Under the pieces are notes generated by a model. The model was not told the DNA's origin, made no database searches, and saw only the letters and a program-made list of their open reading frames with translations. 64,000 nucleotides of DNA from Bubalus kerabau (taxonomy: Eukaryota > Chordata > Mammalia > Artiodactyla > Bovidae): the NCBI RefSeq assembly GCF_029407905.1, contig NC_073628.1, positions 21,357,501-21,421,500 on the forward strand. The letters are read 5' to 3'. Position 1 is the first letter of the stretch. Each line of letters opens with the position of its first letter. Shown piece after piece: positions 32,397 through 42,976 of the stretch. The position numbers were made by a program, and so were the translations under genes.

Positions 32397-32655
32397 GGAC
32401 TTCGCTGGTGGCACAGTGGGTGGGAATCTGCCTGCTAATTCAGGGGACACAGGTTCAGTCCCTGGTCTGGAAAGATTCCACATGCCATGGAGCAACTAAG
32501 CCTGGGTGTCACAACTTCTGAGCCCGAGGGCCACAGCTACTGAAGCCCACACGCTGTAGAGCCTGAGCTTCATAACTAGAGAAGCCATCACAACTAGAGA
32601 ATGCCTTCCCAAAGCAACGAAGACCCAGTGTAACAAAAAATAAAAAATAAAGAAC
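32397..32655 (+). mobile_element. CHR-type tRNA SINE
   Basis: Head ggacttcgctggtggcacag, body gagcaactaagcctgggtgt and gaagcccacacgctgtagag, A-rich tail. Confidence 0.9.
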
Positions 32656-35099
32656 TAATTTTAAGAAAGATGAAATGCAGACGATAAGACTAAGAAGAAC
32701 TTTATTTCTTTTAAAAGAAGAAAGTTTGTAATATGCCAGAGTAAATTTCCCAAAATGAATTGTTTTCATGGAATACTAGTTAGTAGATGTTACATGAAAA
32801 ACCTGTTCTATGGACAAATCAATTTCATAGGCTTCGGGTTAAGTGGGTTTCTTGACTTCTCAGAACCTTTATAAAGCTGATTTTCTATACAAAGCTCTCG
32901 GAGGAAAAAAATAGTCTGCAGCACTTTCTAAAATTACTTAGCCATAGAATTCTTTACTTCTGTCAAGAGTCATGGGTCTAGTGTTCCTAGAAGATAAAGA
33001 TGGGAATCATGGATTAGAAAATTAGGCACTTGTGATTAATACAGAAGTGACTCTAAGATAGACTAAGTGACTTCAACATGTTATAAAAGCTGGAGAGAGA
33101 GAGAAGGTGTCCTAGATAATGACATGAAACTGAAAAGTCTTCCAGGGGAGGTTTGGTTCGTGATGGTCCTTAGGGGCTGGATCAAAGGTTGTATGAAGGA
33201 CACACAGAGAAGAGAATCCTAGGTGACAAGACTAGACCAAACTCGGAAACAAGTGAGGTCGAAAGTGTGGAATATGGATTTGCTTCCCTGACTTAGCTCA
33301 TAAAGTGTTATGCAAGGGACACGGTCAGAGAGATTGGGAGGAGGTAGCACAAAAACCACAGCAAAGAGTCCTTGGAAGTGATGGAGCTGGGATGGAGCTG
33401 TACTCCCAGAAGAATATTCTGGCAAAATGTGAAGCCTGCATTGCAGTGGGGAAAGGTAAGAGGTAGGGAGACCAGGCAAAGGTTATCTCATTAATTTCAG
33501 CAAGAAGCAGTGTGTTCTGAACTAAGGAGGCAACGACTAAAGGGCTGAAACCCTTGAGATAAAATCAGGGTGATTTGACAGCTTTTGTATGTTTCACCAT
33601 ATTGAGTGACATCTCTTCATAATCTTAAATGGTCAAGCGGCATACATAGAGTTTACAAGACTGAACTCAGCTTATGTGATTCTCAGCATGGTGCGAGAAC
33701 ATGGGCGAGTTGCTAATGGACAGGTATGTAAATTCTCACAACAGAAGACTTTGCCAGCAGGAACAGTGACACCGGATGTCCAGATAATGACAAACTATTC
33801 TAATCTCCTAAAAGGTGATCGCTGGGTGAAACTGACTAGGACGCAGAGCTGAAAGCCAATGTGCATTTCTTTTCCTTGACCCATATGGCTGCCAGTATCC
33901 ACTCACTCAAAATTCGAGGTTCTGCAAACTTGAAACCATGTTTAAAATTTCTCCCCACACAGTCCACAAACAAGCCTCCTGGGCAATTGAAGTCCAGGGC
34001 CTCTGCTATCTTGCAGACTAACTGGCCAATGTACAGCATGTGATGTTGTGAGTTTAATTGCTCAGGGAGGAACAGGTTCTCTAGATCTCCCGGCCTGTAT
34101 CCACCTCAGGAAGGGTGCCCACCCACCACCGTCTCTGGTGAACACCTGTGCACAGATCCTGTGCTCTGCCATCTGATGGAGACCTTTGCCATTCCATGCT
34201 GTGAGACGCAGGTATTTGCCTCCTTAACTGTTGGAGATTAAAATTTGCAAATCGGAAAATAAAAACACTTCCCCCAGGCAATGACAGCCAATCAAATCAC
34301 AGGTTTGGGGAAGAAAGATGAAGACAACATCCCCCCATCTCTGAGTGAGTGAACCACCCTCCTCCTGCATTAATTTGGCCGCACGTGTATCTGTGCTTCC
34401 TTCAGGGCTGTGAGGTCTCCAGTTACTTCTCCCAGGGAACCCAGAGCACCTGTCCTCAGGGAACTGGTGGTATTCAAATTCTCATTTAGTCCAAAAATCT
34501 ATCATTTACTGTCCCTGTGCAAAAAAACCGTGCTAGGCAGACTGAGAGAAATTCAAGTGTTTAAGAGACCTTATCCCAATGAGAAAGATCAAGGAAGTGA
34601 TCTTTGAGCTGCATTTGAAGATCAGGAAGGATTGGAACAGGTAAAGATGAAAAACAGGGCATTCTTTGGGAGATAAATAGTATTAGTAAGAAAATATTGG
34701 GCAAATAATTAAAAGCCCTTGGGGTCCAGTATAGTAAGCCAGACTGAAGGCACTGTAGAGCAATTATATGCAGTTTATGACTGAATTATGTGAATAGATG
34801 GATCTTGGATTATTTGCATGACTGATATAACAGTAATAACCCTTTTGTATTTTACGGAAAATGTGCACGATCTAAAAAGGCTTCAAAGAATTAACTTGGT
34901 TGCAGAACAATGTGCAAAATCCAATTAGAATTTAAAACACACACATACACACACAAATTCTAATTGTCCTAGAAAAGGAAAGAATTGATTTATCAGCAAT
35001 TGTGCCTAATTAGACAAGTCCACCCGGCTGTCTGGCTACCCAGCTGGCAGACTCAATAATCTTTACACATCTACACATGGCAAAAATGAACTACAATTT
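32656..35099. other. Unique DNA, 2.4 kb
   Basis: The longest stretch without a recognised young repeat. Frames of 60-86 codons lie on both strands (33219-33479, 33836-34043, 34081-34281) without splice or start context. A 12-bp perfect inverted repeat encloses a CA tract at 34922-34966. Confidence 0.45.
34922..34966. repeat. Inverted repeat around a CA tract
   Basis: caattagaattt (34922-34933) and aaattctaattg (34955-34966) are perfect reverse complements separated by 21 bp that are mostly CA. It could extrude as a hairpin. Confidence 0.85.
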
Positions 35100-35246
35100 A
35101 TTTTATTTTTTAAGTCATTTATTGATTTCAACTGTCTTTTGGCTGCACTGCACGGTTTGTGAGATCTTAGTTCCCTGACCAGGAACCGAACCTGTACCTC
35201 TTGCAATGGAAGCAGAGTCTTAATCACTGGACCACCAGGGAATTCC
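35100..35246 (-). mobile_element. CHR-type tRNA SINE
   Basis: Antisense: ttttggctgcactgcacggt, ttccctgaccaggaaccgaa and the head complement accaccagggaattcc. Short form. Confidence 0.85.
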
Positions 35247-36689
35247 TTTCAGTTTATTTTAAATTTCCAGGTTTGTTTTGAATGTACATATACCCCTTTG
35301 GATATAATGAGATAAAATCCAAATGATAAATATCAGTTGTTTAATGTATACAGGGCTTCAGTCTAACAGCTGTTTAACGAAAAATTATTTGGCTATTGTT
35401 AAATCTTAATAAATGCTTTGAATAATAAATTGGCTTATATTAAGGGCTGGCTATTAGCTCTCATTCTTGCTATTATCTACTAATGTAGTACTTTAGATTT
35501 AATGCAATATTTATCATTGTTTATTTTCACAGCTATTACTTTGACCTAATACTGCATTTTTGATCCTCCAGATTCTAAGAGCTCTTTTCTAATGCTAACA
35601 ATGACTTCTGTCTTTTTCTAAACCTCTGATGACCTCCACCCAAACACAGCTGTGCCACTGGGTTCATTCAAGTGCCTTCCGACTCCAATGCACACTCTGC
35701 TTCCAGAATTTTCCAGACTCTTGTCTTTCTGGGTCATGGCTTTGACTAACTCTCCATTTCAATGAAGCTTTCGAGCTTACTGCAACCTATGACTCCTTGG
35801 GATTCTGGGCACCTGTTGAAGAGACCCTCCACAAGTGTGAATTCCTCTTTTGCCCTTTTATCATAACGTAGGGATGGAAGAGTACGTTTAATGAGTAGGA
35901 ATCTGAACCATCACCGCAGAAGGAAGGGTCCATGGTGCCTGAGACACTAGATCCAACGATGGCAGAGCCCCTGCTCCACTGGAGCATCCTTCCCACCTGA
36001 GCCCCTGAAACAGTTCTCGCTTCCTTTAAGAACCTCCAGTGAGAATTCAATAATCGTCTCTGTGGAAAGGATGAGTTCCTCCTAGTGCAGCATGATAAAT
36101 CACGGATAATAATAGCTCTTTCCAAAATAATCCTTAGGCAGAAGAAAAATCCAACTGAGAAGGTTGTTCGGAGTCAAAACGTGGGACCTGGATCTGCCTT
36201 TTATTTAGCTCCATAAATACCATGTGTTTCTTTTGTCACTGCTGTTGACATAATGTATTTTTATTACTATTCAGCTATTATTCTCTTAATGCCTGTATTT
36301 TTTTGTTTTCTTTATTTCCTGCCAGGCCTTCAGTCAATGAGCTAACCGTCCACTTTTTAACCCATAGTTGCCTGCTGACCAGATTATCATTCTAAGACTC
36401 TCCACTTTCACTACCAAGAGTTAGGAGCATGCTTTCAGGAGATTTCTGGAGACAATATCCTAGTGTGAATGAAGACGTAGATCCATGTTTCTAAACTGCC
36501 CTGATTTTTCACTCTATAGTGGTTGGAATCATTGGGTACAATTTTTTGTTGTTGTTTTTTAGGCAAAGTCCCCATCATATTTGTTAAGTCATTTTCATAG
36601 GATAAGAAAAAAATTGAACTTTTTCTCTCTGTATGCAGAGACCCTCAGAGTGACTTCCAGCTCTCTTCTGAGGATAGCTCATTGTAACG
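35247..36689. other. Unique AT-rich DNA, 1.4 kb
   Basis: No recognised repeat. 35280-35560 is rich in TAAT-type motifs (ctattagctctcattcttgc, ctactaatgtag). It could be regulatory, but there is no direct proof. Confidence 0.4.
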
Positions 36690-37140
36690 TCTCATCTCAC
36701 GTGTCATCTTGCCTGGGATGAGGATGCCCAGACAGCTGGTGAGAGTTCTGGATGCACCTGGGAAGGTGTTTCAAGAAGAGATTAGCATTTGAATCAGTTT
36801 ACCAGGTAAAGACCTGCCCTCCCAGTGTGGCATCATCCGGTCCACTGAGGACCTGAACAAAAACACAGTGGAAGGGTGAATTTCCTCTCCCTCTTCCCGG
36901 GTTGGGATGACTATCTTCTGCCCTTGAACACGGAGCTTCAGATTCTCAGGCTTTTGAATTTGGGGACTTGACACCAGGGGTCCCTTGGTTCTAATCATAT
37001 GACCAGATTTCCTTGTTCTCCAGTTTGCAGAAAGCAGGTTGTGGGACTTCTCTGCCTCCATAACTAGATGAGCCAATTCCTATAATAAATTTCTTCTTAT
37101 AGTTACATATGTGATATTCAATATTTTATATATTTATCTT
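36690..37140 (+). mobile_element. Old retroelement 3' region, L1M-like
   Basis: The order gatgcccagacagctggtga, agattagcatttgaatcagt, ggtgaatttcctctccctct, gggacttctctgcctccata, gccaattcctataataaatt is typical of an old mammalian retroelement end. A terminal piece (tctgttggttctgtttctct) appears at 38218, so the original element seems split by later events. The subfamily is uncertain. Confidence 0.5.
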
Positions 37141-37945
37141 ATTGTTTCTGTTGTATAAAACATCACTATTTGTTATTGTTCAGTTGATAAGTCATGTCCA
37201 ACTCTTTGTGACCCCATGGACTGCAGCATGCCAGTCTCCTCTGTCCTCCACTACCTCCTGGAATTTGCTCAAACTCATGTCCATTGAGTCGGTGATGCCA
37301 TCCAACCATCTCATCCTCTGTTGTCCCCTTCTCCTCCTGCCTTCAATCTTTCCCAGCATCAGGGTCTTTTCAAATGAGTCAGCTCTTTGCATCAAGTGGC
37401 CAAAGTATTAGAACTTCAGCTTCATGATCAGTCCTTCCAATGAATAGTCAGGGTTGATTTCCTTTAGGATGGACTGGTTTGATGTCTTTGCAGTCCAAGG
37501 GACTCTCAAGAGTCTTCTCCAGCACCGCACCTTGAAAGCATCAATTCTTTGGCGCTCAGTCTTCTTTACGGTCCAACTCTCACATCCATACATGACGACT
37601 GGAAAAACCATAGCTTTGACTATACAGACCTTTGTTAGCAAAATGATGTCTCTGTTTTTTAATATGCTGACTATATCTAGGACATAGAGAAGCTTGCTCA
37701 CCGCTTTACTTATAAGAACAGGTGTGTTTAAATCACATAATTCTCCTTACAATTATGTGTTGAAATTAGTTATATCTATATGTTGGAAATCTGGTCATAT
37801 GATTAGAACCAAGGGACCCCTGGTGTCAAGTCCCCAGATCCAAAGGCCTGAGAATCTGAAGCTCCATGTTCAAGGGCAGAAGAAGATAGTCATCCCAACC
37901 CAGGAAGAGGGAGAGGAAATTCACCCTTCCACTGTGTTTTTGTTC
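36855..37945. repeat. Inverted duplication, ~160-bp arms
   Basis: The left arm 36855-37012 and right arm 37785-37945 are reverse complements. I count about five substitutions and one 3-bp indel over 158 aligned bases, near 97% identity. The 772-bp spacer holds an antisense Bov-B insertion. The arms belong to an old element, yet are far too similar to be two independent old copies. Confidence 0.93.
37170..37669 (-). mobile_element. Bov-B LINE 3' end in the inverted-repeat spacer
   Basis: Antisense: ttattgttcagttgataagt to tttttaatatgctgactat. On minus the code for MVFPVVMYGCESWTVKKTE is readable. The flanking actat is a weak 5-bp target duplication. Confidence 0.92.
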
Positions 37946-38002
37946 TATATATATAGAAATATATATATATATGTTGAAATTAGTTTTATATATATATATA
38001 TA
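37946..38002. repeat. (TA)n microsatellites
   Basis: Two AT tracts at 37946-37974 and 37986-38003. The words gttgaaattagtt precede both the right arm (37759) and the second tract (37973), so this end is itself duplicated. Confidence 0.85.
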
Positions 38003-38212
38003 CTGGCTCAATGGTAAAGAATATGCCTGCAAATACAGGAGACATGAGTTCAATCCCTGGGTTGGGAAGATCCCATGGAGAAGGAAATGGCAACCCACTC
38101 CAGTATTCTTGCCTGGAGAATTCCATGGACAGAGGAGCCTGGAGGGCTACAGTCCTTGGGGTCACAAAGAGTCAGACTTGACTGAGCAACTAACACACAC
38201 ACACACATACAT
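38003..38212 (+). mobile_element. Bov-tA SINE with AC tail
   Basis: Part of the head is lost (starts actggctcaatggtaaagaa). The body is normal and the tail is (AC)n at 38192-38206. Confidence 0.9.
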
Positions 38213-39174
38213 ACAAATTCTGTTGGTTCTGTTTCTCTCAAAAATCACTAATACACCATTATCTTTGCTAGGCTGGGACTGATTATAGTAACATTTAACT
38301 GGCAGGGATATGGAAGTTCTGCCAGAAGAAGGTTCCCACGGAGGGACTCACCGTGCAATGCGCATTGAGGGTTATTAATGCCACCACAGCACTGCTGGAA
38401 GGGTCGCCCTGTCCCAGAGACCCACGCGCTCCCTATTCCCACATACCAGGTTTCCCCTGTTCTCTCAGGCGCCAGAGCTGCCCAGCTACCCATAGCTCAG
38501 TAAGCAGGTCCCATCACTAGAAACTTGAACCAAGTTTCTGAGACCCCAGGATATTATGTCACCTGCGAGTTCATGCTTTGCTTCTTTTTGATTTATGGGA
38601 CAAGCCAGATTCATAATTCTATTTTAAAATATCATAAGGCAGATTGTTTCATTTTCCTTCTTTAGAGCATCATTATTCCTAATTCCACAATTACTTTGCA
38701 AAGTGACAGTCTAGTGATTAAGAAGCACTAGCTTTTAGCAAATTTTTCTTATCACCAAACTCTATAAAAATTTAACTTCCTTCCCAAATTATGACGTTGT
38801 TGGGTGGTTTTTATTAGACAATTTTGGGACTTGAAAGTTCTTTGTGACTAGTTCTCTCATATTCCAGCACATATATAATTATAATTAATTGCTTCTCTGC
38901 ACATTTCCTTTTTCTGTGGAAGGAAAGAAATCGTTTGGGGAAAAATAAGAACCGTAGGGAAAGCAGGGAGGGGCCATTTCCTTTGTTAATTGTATGGGGC
39001 TGACTGCCTATCTGATATACAGTCAGCATTTCAAGAGTTTACCATTTCAAGTTGTGCTTCTCAACAGCTGAAAGGTGCTATGAGACACAGGCCAGGGTAA
39101 AAGACCATGGCACCGCATGGCTTCAAACCAGCAGCCAGTCTACTGTGTCTCTCTTTCATACACGCACTTATGCT
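38213..39174. other. Unique DNA
   Basis: It begins with the likely terminal piece of the old element (38214-38256). The rest has no recognised repeat or exon. Confidence 0.4.
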
Positions 39175-39386
39175 TGTTGTCATCATTTAACTGGTAAGTC
39201 ATGCCGACTCTTTGTGATTCCATGGGATGTAGCCCACCAGGCTCCTCTGTCCATGGAATTCTCCAGGCAAGAATACTGGAGTGGGTTCTCATTTCCTCCT
39301 GCAGGGAATCTTCCCAACCCAAGGATTGAACCCAAGTCTCCTACATCGGCAGGTGGATTCTTAACAACAGAGCCACCAGGGAAGCC
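39175..39386 (-). mobile_element. Bov-tA SINE
   Basis: Antisense copy from ttaactggtaagtcatgccg to the head complement (agagccaccagggaagccct). It supplies the central part of a 191-codon plus-strand frame that is not a gene. Confidence 0.9.
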
Positions 39387-40342
39387 CTCACATACATGCA
39401 TACACACTCACAAAACACAGACTGGGAATTGGACTCCCTCAGAGTCTATTATGCTGGATGATATGTGCTTTATAAGCATAAAAGTTGGTAAATCCATGTG
39501 TGTCACCTTCTCTGAATCCCAAGTAAAATCTGAACTCCACATTGGAAAAAACCTAGGAAAACAAGGAACCTCGTCACTCAGGCACGTGTCTCCCAGGTGC
39601 CCCGTCATTGATCATGTAGGCTCATAGTTCAGGAAATCAAGTGCCCTACAGGTCTGGGGAGCCTCACCCCAGTGTGAACCTGGGAATGAGGATGAGAGAT
39701 AAGGCTCATGGCTATCAGAGGAATCAGAGTCATTAGTTTACTTCCATTACAACTGAGTCAGCCTCTCTTTGGGGGCTTTGGCTGCAAGTTAAAAAAGGAA
39801 CACTATGCCCTTTTATTCAACCACAGTGGAGGCTGATAGAAAAATAAACAAATAAATAAATAATAAGTAGCCTGGCCTTTGATGGAGTCCAGAAAGATAA
39901 ATAATCTTTCCTACTTGGGTCTCTTAATTATCAATGAAGGGTCAATGAGGGTCAATGAAGCCCAGCTAACCTTCCCTTCTGACCCCTCCTTCCCGTTATT
40001 TCTGACTCCTGCTTTCTGACTCTGGTCAGGGGAATTGGAAGCTGCAAGCTGGATAATGGGCAGGAAGCAGATAGATCCTGAGACTATTTCCAGGAGGAAG
40101 TGCCAGAAAGAGCTTGTGAAACTTCCATTCTAGCAAGCCCAAGAGGTGGGGATAATAATAGCTTGCTGCTATGTGTGTGTGCATGTGTGTGTATGTGAAA
40201 GGCGCTAAGGGCTTCCTAGACACAAGCTCATGCAGCTTCATGGCTCCCTGGTGAGGCTGGTGAAAAGCCCTGATGCCTACTTTGCATGCATTGAACATCC
40301 GCTCCGAAAGCAACTAGCCTGGGCTGAACCTCAAAGAACCTC
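39387..40342. other. Unique DNA with small tandem repeats
   Basis: An (AAAT)n tract lies at 39840-39864. A ~11-bp unit (gggtcaatgag) occurs about three times at 39934-39960. No exon is recognised. Confidence 0.5.
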
Positions 40343-40450
40343 GGTCAGAGAATGACGTGGGGTGTGGGGTGCTCTCTTGCTGACCCCAGGAGAGGCCTGA
40401 GGGTTCGAATCTTCACTCTTAAGACTAGATCAAGACCAGCCCCACTGAGG
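40343..40450 (+). repeat. Direct repeat, copy 1
   Basis: A ~105-bp segment (ggtcagagaatgacgtgggg … caagaccagccccactgagg) recurs in the same orientation at 41775-41882 with about 11 differences (~90% identity). The class is unknown. Confidence 0.9.
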
Positions 40451-40984
40451 AACCTTGGGACTCCAAGCACCTAGAGACTCGTTTTCCTTGATATACTGAT
40501 TGGATCTGATTGATAAATACAGATTAAGTCCCTGCTGTGTGACTTGAATATTCTGAGAGCAATAGACATACTGTGGCAAGTGGGAGATGGAGCCTTTCTT
40601 CTTGAGGATCTAACACTTCGAGGTCAGGAAATAAATCAATACACCTGTGAAAGGAGGGCAATGCGGCCCGTGGGGACAGCCAGGCAGCAACTACAAGTGC
40701 AGCTGAAATCTCCACATTTCGCATCTCAGGACATCCTAGATGAAAGGTGTTGTGGCCCTTTTGGCAATGCTACAGATACACCATTTGGGATGTGTGGGTC
40801 CCTCTAGAGAACATGACCTCAACTGGAGGAAGACTTTGGTGGTTTAGTTTTTCAGACTCTGGTTCTGCTCTCAAGACTTGATCCTCCCTGAAGTCCTCCA
40901 GCCCAGACAACACAAGGACAAGGGCACATCATGGAAATGCTGATGGCCCTGACAGCTGCAGTTAGAGCCCCTAGGTCTTCGGGG
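40451..40984. other. Between the direct repeats: unique DNA
   Basis: A weak resemblance to an old L2/MIR-type repeat lies at 40520-40640. Nothing else is recognised. Confidence 0.3.
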
Positions 40985-41190
40985 GGGGGCAGCTGATGGC
41001 CTCCAACAGGGAGGGCACACTCCTTCCCGTGAACTTGCGGCCGCGGTTCTTCCATTAACGAGCCCATGGGTCAAACCAAGACACAGAGGTGGAGTGGGAC
41101 CCCCGCCCCGCCCTGGCCTCCCGCCTGAGGGTTGCAGAGGGGAGCCTGGAGGGCCCGACTGGGCGGGGAGGGGCGTTCCTCCACTGTCTC
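40985..41190. promoter_or_regulatory. CpG-rich, GC-box-like patch
   Basis: About 12 CpGs fall in ~170 bp of otherwise CpG-poor DNA, including gcggccgc at 41037-41044, ccccgccccgcc near 41102-41113 and gggcggggaggggcg near 41161-41175 (Sp1-like GC boxes). No transcript start or gene is recognised, so the promoter role is only inferred. Confidence 0.35.
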
Positions 41191-41205
41191 TCTGTCAAAA
41201 ATAAA

Positions 41206-41225
41206 ATAATAATAATAATAATAAT
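41206..41225. repeat. (AAT)n microsatellite
   Basis: About six AAT units. Confidence 0.95.
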
Positions 41226-41390
41226 GTCGAGTCTGAAAAGCCCATTATGGCTGTAGGGCGAAAATAACATTTGCATTCTAAAGTCTATACGAGACATCTT
41301 CCCATAGAAAATGATGAACTTGCACATCGGAAAGTGCAAGGACTATTTAATCAAAGCCTTTAAGAAGATCAAACCTAATCATGAAATGTT

Positions 41391-41393
41391 AAA

Positions 41394-41434
<41 letters not shown>
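41391..41434. repeat. A-run and (TA)n microsatellite
   Basis: Twelve A followed by about 16 TA units. Likely to vary in length between animals. Confidence 0.95.
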
Positions 41435-41436
<2 letters not shown>

Positions 41437-41530
41437 AAAGCAGATAAGAAGAGGTTTTGGCCGTGTGACCAGAATCTGAAAACCAGAAAAAAGCCTTTTA
41501 GGTCCTTCTACGACAGGGGAAATATGTCAC

Positions 41531-41546
41531 TTTTTTTTTTTTTTTC
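41531..41546. repeat. Poly-T run
   Basis: About 16 consecutive T. Confidence 0.9.
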
Positions 41547-41774
41547 CTCGCTCAGCAATCCAATTTACTCACCACAGTGCCACGAGATGGGATTTAAATA
41601 GCATGGCCAGTGCGACAGCCCGGAGACCCGAGACACTCTGCCAGACTCTTGTTCTCCGTGTGGTCCTTACAGACTGGCCACGTTTCCTTATTTTGATTCA
41701 TTGTAGGTATGATGTTTAAAAGAAAGAGAGATAGTAGAGACATTCCACAAGATATGGATAAGTAGTGTAAACGA

Positions 41775-41882
41775 GGTCAGAGAAGGATGTGGGATGTGGG
41801 GTGCCCTCTTGCTGACCCAAGGGGAGGCCTAAAGGTTCAAATCCTCACTCTTAAGACTAGACCAAGACCAGCCCCACTGAAG
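41775..41882 (+). repeat. Direct repeat, copy 2
   Basis: The partner of 40343-40450, 1.43 kb downstream in the same orientation. It begins ggtcagagaaggatgtggga and ends caagaccagccccactgaag. Confidence 0.9.
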
Positions 41883-41937
41883 GTCCACAGAGGACAGCAT
41901 GATGAAGGAACTCTAAAAAGCTGGTAGAGATAAGAGA

Positions 41938-42208
41938 CTGCTGCTGCTAAGTCACTTCAGTCGTGTCCGACTCTGTGTGACCCCATAGATGGCAGCCCAC
42001 CAGGCTCCCCCGTCCCTGGGATTCTCCAGGCAAGAACACTGGAGTGGGTTGCCATTTCCTTCTCCAGTGCATGAAAGTGAAAAGTGAAAGTGAAGTTGCT
42101 CAGTTATGTCCGACTCTTAGCGACCCCATGGACTGCAGCCTACCAGGCTCCTCCATCCATGGGATTTTCCAGGCAAGAGTACTGGAGTGGGGTGCCATTG
42201 CCTTCTCC
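41938..42208 (-). mobile_element. Bov-A2 SINE
   Basis: It opens ctgctgctgctaagtcactt and has two monomers with the gtgaaaagtgaaagtgaagt linker, closing gtgccattgccttctcc. Low divergence suggests a young copy. Confidence 0.95.
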
Positions 42209-42261
42209 AAGACAATGGGGGTTAAAACAATACTATGAGGGCAAGATTAAGAACTTAGGTT

Positions 42262-42614
42262 AGGCCAAGTTTTTCTTTGGTTTGGTTTTTTCTTTGGCGG
42301 CGCCAAAAGGCTTGCGGGACTTCCCCGGTGGCTCACTGGTAAAGAATCCATCTGCCAGTACAGGAGATGCAGTTTCGATCCTGGGGTCAGGAAGGTATCT
42401 TGGAGGAGGGCATTGCAACCCACTCCAGTATTCTTGCCTGGAGAATCCCATGGACAGAGAATCTTGGTGGGCTACAATTCATGAGGTTGCAAAAGAGTCA
42501 GACATGATTTACTAACTAAACAACAACACAGCTTGCAGGATCTCAGTTTTCCTATTGAGAGACTGAACCTGGGCGAAGGCGATGAAAGCCCTGAATCATA
42601 ACCACCAGGGAATT
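42262..42614 (-). mobile_element. CHR-type SINE split by Bov-tA
   Basis: The antisense CHR left part (ggtttggttttttctttggc) ends at 42319. The right part resumes at 42541 (tctcagttttcctattgaga) and ends with the head complement (cataaccaccagggaattc). Confidence 0.78.
42320..42530 (+). mobile_element. Bov-tA SINE nested in CHR
   Basis: Complete Bov-tA (cttccccggtggctcactgg … ctaactaaacaacaacaca). Flanking gcttgcggga (42310-42319) and gcttgcagga (42531-42540) form a 10-bp duplication with one mismatch. Confidence 0.92.
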
Positions 42615-42976
42615 CTCAAGGCCAAGGTTTTAATGCAGTCATGGGCACTTTTGTCAATGCAAAGTCAAGTGCGCTGGGCCTGGTGTACACGGGGATGTAG
42701 TAACTCTGATAGCTACCATGGAACATTCTCCACAACAGGCATTCTTTAACCTCATTTTGCCCAGAGTCAGAAAGCTGAAGTCACTTGATGAATCTAAGTC
42801 ACAGCTGGTGGGAAGCTGCTGTATAGCACCGGGAGCTCAGCTTGATGCTCTCTGATGACCTAGAGGGTTGGGATAGGGGATGGGATGAGGTTCAAAAGGG
42901 AGAGGACAAATGTATACAAATAACTGATGCACTTCATTGTACAGGAGAAACTAACACAACATTGCAAAGCAATTAT

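Noticed and set aside
39052..39627. 191-codon plus-strand frame, the longest outside LINEs
   Set aside because: Its centre is an antisense Bov-tA (39175-39386). No splice or start context.
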